A stretch of 10,065 nucleotides of DNA, from the NCBI GenBank assembly GCA_946060825.1, contig CAMGPO010000021.1, forward strand, positions 1 through 10,065, read 5' to 3'. The notes below the pieces were generated by a model, which did no database searches, was not told the DNA's origin, and worked only from the letters and a program-made list of their open reading frames with translations. Made by a program: the position numbers and the translations under genes. Shown in pieces: positions 7,715-10,065 of the stretch; position 1 is the stretch's first letter; the number at the start of each line of letters is the position of its first letter. This DNA is from an uncultured Clostridia bacterium. GTDB lineage: Bacteria > Bacillota > Clostridia > Oscillospirales > Oscillospiraceae.

Positions 7715-8421
7715 TCAGGATTGTGCTGTACAGCGGTATCTCTGAGGAAATCCAGTGCATTCACCGGCTGCTGACGGCATATTCCATCCAGCACAGCTGG
7801 GCCGACTGCCAGGTAAAGGCTGTTTCCAGCAGTGCGCAGATTCAGGATATGCAGGCGGCGGATATTCTGATCTCAGACGTGTCCAGCGCCTCCGCGGTGG
7901 AGGTTCTGAAGGCGCAGAAGTCCAAATATCCGCCCATGCTGGTGTTTCCCATTGCCGGTCCGGACGTTCCCCCGACGGTCTATGTTTGTCCGGAGATTAT
8001 GCCCTGCGGGCTGTTTTGGCGGCCGGTCAGCCGGGATTCGGCGCAGCCGGTTGTCGAACAGATGATGGCGCGCATCCATGACCAGGCGGTTCCCCGCGCC
8101 CAGAGCAGCTTCCGTATTTCCGGAAAGCAGAAGATCCAGGATGTTCCATTCCCGGCGATCCTCTTTTTTGAGGCGCGGGAAAAGAAACTCGTGCTGCGGA
8201 TGCAGGATCAGGAGCTGGTCTTCAACGGGACTCTGAGCCAGCTGGAGGAGGCGCTGCCTCCGGAGTTCATCCGCTGCCATAAGAGCTTTATCGTGAATCA
8301 AAGGCACATTCTGTCGGTGGACCGTACAAACGCGGTCATCCTTCTGGACAACCGGATGGAGCTGCCGATATCTCGAAGCTATCGAAAGGCCTTTTGGGAG
8401 GTGTTCCGTGATGACGCCTGA
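7711..8421 (+). CDS. LytTR-family DNA-binding regulator with degenerate receiver-like N-terminus
   Basis: The 236-residue protein ends in a LytTR domain (about 132-232): PAILFFEAREKKLVL, then an EEALPPEFIRCHKSFIVN block (179-196) and VILLDNRMELPISRSYRK (209-226). These are the conserved strands and basic loop that contact DNA. Residues 1-125 have the length and alternating pattern of a response-regulator receiver. ISDVSS carries D56 at the phospho-acceptor position, but the N-terminal acidic pair is missing (IVLYSGISEE) and the conserved Lys is Arg (FWRPV, R104). Classical phosphorylation is therefore doubtful, and no histidine kinase is encoded here. It starts at GTG 7711, overlapping the essC stop, with AGGGGG (7694-7699) upstream. 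By position and by the boxes at 9188-9238, it most likely controls the substrate genes of this locus (inference). Confidence 0.85.
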   Translation: MIRIVLYSGISEEIQCIHRLLTAYSIQHSWADCQVKAVSSSAQIQDMQAADILISDVSSASAVEVLKAQKSKYPPMLVFPIAGPDVPPTVYVCPEIMPCGLFWRPVSRDSAQPVVEQMMARIHDQAVPRAQSSFRISGKQKIQDVPFPAILFFEAREKKLVLRMQDQELVFNGTLSQLEEALPPEFIRCHKSFIVNQRHILSVDRTNAVILLDNRMELPISRSYRKAFWEVFRDDA

Positions 8422-8938
8422 ATCCAGCATCATTCTCAGCATCCCTGAACTCCGCCTTTGTATGAATGTGCTGGGGTGCGGGCAGTGGGACGATCTTCCG
8501 CTGATGGAGACGGCGGAGCCGGCCGAACAGCGCCTGATGAACGCGTTCCTGCATCTGATCCAGACGGACCGGTTCCTTCCGGTGGAGGGCGGGTATCAGA
8601 TGGAACCGGCCTTCGAACGGCTGATGCGGTGCATCGGACAGGCAGACTCCGTCTGCCGCCTGTACCAGACGGACCGGATCCTGGCGTTTCTCTATCAAAA
8701 AGACAGCTGTGTCGCTGCCGTCTCTCCGGACTGGGGAAGCCGGGAGCGCTGCAGGGTCTCGATCTTTCCCGGCGCTGTGCCTGCGGAGGTGCAGTCCTGG
8801 TTTTCAGAGCCGGCAGACCCGGGAGAAGAACTGGAACTGCGGCGGGCCGGGCAGCCGGATACGGCCGGCGACCGGTATGACGCGGAAGAATTGGCGTTTT
8901 TCTTTGGAGCACCTGCAAAAATGGAGGAAGCGAAATGA
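8411..8938 (+). CDS. Uncharacterised T7SS-operon protein (possible EspG-like chaperone, weak)
   Basis: This 175-residue protein has no signal peptide or membrane segment. Its order is a leucine-rich start (ILSIPELRLCMNVLG), a helical middle (36-95), and strand-like stretches ending in RVSIFPGAVPAEVQSWF (115-131), followed by an acidic tail. The scheme of short strand, E-L helix, a 'result-of-previous-domain' helix pair and later strands is reminiscent of EspG/ESX-associated chaperones. This is only an impression and no motif proves it. ATG 8411 was preferred, 9 nt after GGGAGG (8396-8401); GTG 8408 directly upstream is an equal-quality alternative adding one residue. It overlaps the LytTR gene by 11 bp and esaB by 4 bp, so it is translated as part of this operon. 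Confidence 0.8.
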   Translation: MTPESSIILSIPELRLCMNVLGCGQWDDLPLMETAEPAEQRLMNAFLHLIQTDRFLPVEGGYQMEPAFERLMRCIGQADSVCRLYQTDRILAFLYQKDSCVAAVSPDWGSRERCRVSIFPGAVPAEVQSWFSEPADPGEELELRRAGQPDTAGDRYDAEELAFFFGAPAKMEEAK

Positions 8939-9183
8939 TTTTGGTTGAGTTGTATTTTCAGGAATTAAACCAGGAATTCGACGCGCATTTGGATGAGACG
9001 CTTCCCATCGGCAGTCTGATTGACAGCCTGGTTGAACTGATTGCCCAGCGGGAGCATCTGTCGCTGTCGAAAAAGCCGGGCCTGTTTCTGCTGTGTGATT
9101 CGGAAAGCAAGCGGATCCTGCATCCGCAGACCACTCTGTCGGAGAACGGGATCCGCTCCGGACAGAAGCTTCTGCTGCTGTAA
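8935..9183 (+). CDS. esaB: EsaB/YukD-family ubiquitin-like T7SS protein
   Basis: The 82-residue protein has the compact beta-grasp pattern of YukD/EsaB. The first strand is ILVELYF, followed by DETLPIGSLIDSLVELI (a strand-to-helix transition), GLFLLCDSESKRIL, a TLSENGIRSGQKLLLL ending typical of ubiquitin-like folds, and no Gly-Gly tail. Family members are small cytoplasmic proteins needed for, or regulating, T7SSb activity. The start overlaps the upstream stop (ATGA 8935-8938) and has a perfect GGAGG (8923-8927) 7 nt upstream. It is the last gene before the 102-bp regulatory gap, and no terminator is visible after it, so readthrough into the WXG100 genes is possible. Confidence 0.88.
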   Translation: MILVELYFQELNQEFDAHLDETLPIGSLIDSLVELIAQREHLSLSKKPGLFLLCDSESKRILHPQTTLSENGIRSGQKLLLL

Positions 9184-9187
9184 AAAT

Positions 9188-9238
9188 GCTGTTCATCCAA
9201 TTTGAAGTGCATTTCATCCGGTTTCAAACGCAGTTCAA
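9188..9238 (+). promoter_or_regulatory. Predicted LytTR operator: three direct boxes at 21-bp spacing
   Basis: Three 9-mers lie exactly 21 bp apart: GCTGTTCAT (9188-9196), GCATTTCAT (9209-9217) and GCAGTTCAA (9230-9238). LytTR proteins such as AgrA, AlgR and VirR bind paired direct 9-bp repeats of the form [TA][AC][CA]GTTN[AG][TG] with 12-13 bp between, giving the same two-turn period. Boxes 1 and 3 keep the GTTNA core; box 2 has TTT for GTT. The last box covers the -35 position of the promoter at 9247-9255. A LytTR protein is encoded 770 bp upstream in the same locus. Confidence 0.72.
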
Positions 9239-9246
9239 AAGCGATA

Positions 9247-9255
9247 TGTTACAAT
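9247..9255 (+). promoter_or_regulatory. Extended -10 promoter of the WXG100 substrate genes
   Basis: TGTTACAAT (9247-9255) is a TGnTACAAT extended -10. No recognisable -35 lies at 17 bp spacing (9227-9232 reads AACGCA), as is usual for activator-dependent promoters. The predicted start is near 9262, giving a leader of about 24 nt before ATG 9286. Confidence 0.65.
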
Positions 9256-9285
9256 GCGGGTGTAATCAAGAAAGGGATGCGCGAT

Positions 9286-9705
9286 ATGAAAGTTGATATT
9301 CAGCGAATGGATGACGCGTACATCCAAATGAAGGATCTGCAGCGTCAGCTTTCCGCAGTGGAGAACCGCATCCAAAAGGTCATGCACGTTCTGGCGCAGC
9401 AGTCTCTCGGCGGCGAGGAGCAGACGGCGGAGGTTATCGCGTTCCTGGCCTCCCAGCGGGAGAGTCTGGAACGGAGAGCAGAGAACGTCAGACAGCTGGC
9501 GCAAGCCCTGCAGTCCGCCGGCGACCAGTACCGGCGGTGCGAAGCAGAGGCCGGGAAAGAATCTGAACATCCCGCAGACACCCGGTCCCGAAGCGTCCCA
9601 GATCCCTTCGAGGGAATCTCCTTTGTCCCGCGGTGGAGAGAAAAAGAGATCATCCATCAATACATTATGCCGCTCCTTGCGGTAGGAAAGGATCGTACGA
9701 TATGA
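9286..9705 (+). CDS. WXG100-like helical-hairpin protein without the WXG turn
   Basis: The 139-residue protein begins with two long amphipathic helices, about 4-38 and 47-88, joined by a short turn SLGGEEQ where WXG100 proteins have WXG. Helix 2 ends in YRRCE (82-86), matching the YxxxD/E export signal seen after the second helix of ESX substrates. A polar tail (89-139) follows, unlike single-domain WXG100 proteins of about 100 residues. ATG 9286 was preferred because AAAGGG (9271-9276) lies 9 nt upstream; ATG 9277 abuts that SD, and the longer frame runs into the operator. It overlaps the next WXG100 gene by 4 bp, suggesting the two form a heterodimer (inference). It is likely a substrate or export partner; the exact family is not recognised. 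Confidence 0.75.
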   Translation: MKVDIQRMDDAYIQMKDLQRQLSAVENRIQKVMHVLAQQSLGGEEQTAEVIAFLASQRESLERRAENVRQLAQALQSAGDQYRRCEAEAGKESEHPADTRSRSVPDPFEGISFVPRWREKEIIHQYIMPLLAVGKDRTI

Positions 9706-10001
9706 CCAGTTTTGAAGTTGAAACATCATCTTTGAATTCCACGGTCAAGAACATGGAATCCGAGTTGAGCAGGATCACCGAGATCAGCAAGCGGCTGTAT
9801 GCGGCGCTGAGCGCGCTGGATGGAATGTGGATCGGCGCGGCCCATGATGCGTTTGCGGCGCAGTACCAGGCGGATCAGGAGATGCTGAACAAAATGAGTC
9901 AGACGATTGATGCCGTGATCGAGGGAATGGACAGCGCACGCAAGACCTACGAGCAGTGTGAACAATCTGTCAAATCGGAAATCCAGAAAGTAGCGATTTA
10001 A
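9702..10001 (+). CDS. WXG100 family protein (ESAT-6-like T7SS substrate)
   Basis: The 99-residue size is typical of WXG100. Helix 1 (about 4-40) and helix 2 (about 47-95) flank the turn DGMWIGAAHDAF, with W43-I44-G45. The YEQCE at 83-87 gives the YxxxD/E secretion signal. Such proteins form antiparallel dimers exported by EssC. The start ATG 9702 overlaps the upstream stop (ATGA), with AGGAAAGG (9684-9691) upstream. The longer in-frame start at 9633 lies inside the preceding gene and has no SD of note. Confidence 0.93.
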   Translation: MTSFEVETSSLNSTVKNMESELSRITEISKRLYAALSALDGMWIGAAHDAFAAQYQADQEMLNKMSQTIDAVIEGMDSARKTYEQCEQSVKSEIQKVAI

Positions 10002-10015
10002 GGAGGATGCAACCA

Positions 10016-10065
10016 ATGGCCATCTCAGGACAGTTAACTGTTACGCCGGAGGAGCTGGCAGTGCA
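10016..10065 (+). CDS. N-terminus of a probable second WXG100 protein (cut by window edge)
   Basis: Sixteen codons are visible, reading MAISGQLTVTPEELAV. The pattern of an I-x-V strand followed by TPEEL at the start of a helix is typical of WXG100/EsxA N-termini. An ideal AGGAGG (10001-10006), sharing a base with the upstream stop codon, sits 9 nt before ATG 10016. It is co-oriented with, and 14 bp after, the WXG100 gene. Confidence 0.75.
   Translation, partial: MAISGQLTVTPEELAV

Noticed and set aside
9202..9285. Longer start for the WXG100-like gene
   Set aside because: It lies inside the predicted operator and before the predicted transcription start, without an SD; ATG 9286 has one.
1..10065. 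tRNA/rRNA genes, CRISPR array, insertion sequences, toxin or immunity genes
   Set aside because: Looked for and not seen; no short regularly spaced long repeats, transposase motifs or LXG-type toxin domains occur in the window.

Overview
The window looks like chromosomal DNA of a GC-rich Clostridia member (Oscillospirales or a similar gut Firmicute). This is inferred from three things: a Firmicutes-type T-box leader, strong AGGAGG-like ribosome binding sites, and a type VIIb secretion (T7SSb/ESX-like) gene set built around an FHA-containing EssC ATPase. Gene content alone does not fix the species.

Layout. Positions 1-200 hold the 3' end of an unidentified gene and, 110 bp further on, a second diverged copy of the same 3' end with no gene body. 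Each copy is followed by a hairpin terminator. Positions 240-1544 are a self-contained cysteine unit: a consensus sigma-A promoter, a T-box riboswitch whose specifier codon (UGC) and T-box bulge (UGGA) both fit tRNA-Cys, a cysteine synthase gene, and a strong terminator. From 1675 to the right edge runs a co-directional T7SSb locus. It starts at a second good promoter and encodes a soluble pseudokinase-FHA fusion, a 1649-residue EssC (two FHA regions, two membrane segments, three P-loop ATPase domains), a LytTR regulator with a degenerate receiver-like N-terminus, a 175-residue unrecognised protein, an EsaB/YukD ubiquitin-like protein, a WXG100-like helical-hairpin protein without the WXG turn, a canonical WXG100 protein, and the first 16 codons of another likely WXG100 protein cut by the window edge.

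How it works together. EssC would be the inner-membrane motor, the WXG100-type proteins its substrates or co-substrates, and EsaB and the pseudokinase-FHA protein accessory or regulatory parts. The genes up to EsaB are tightly coupled by short overlaps. Before the WXG100 cluster there is a 102-bp gap holding an extended -10 promoter with no -35, preceded by three LytTR-type boxes spaced exactly 21 bp apart. The simplest reading is that the LytTR protein encoded in the locus switches on the substrate genes separately from the machine genes. Nothing in the window encodes EssA, EsaA/YueB or a membrane-anchored EssB/YukC, so the locus either continues to the right or is a reduced/variant T7SSb.
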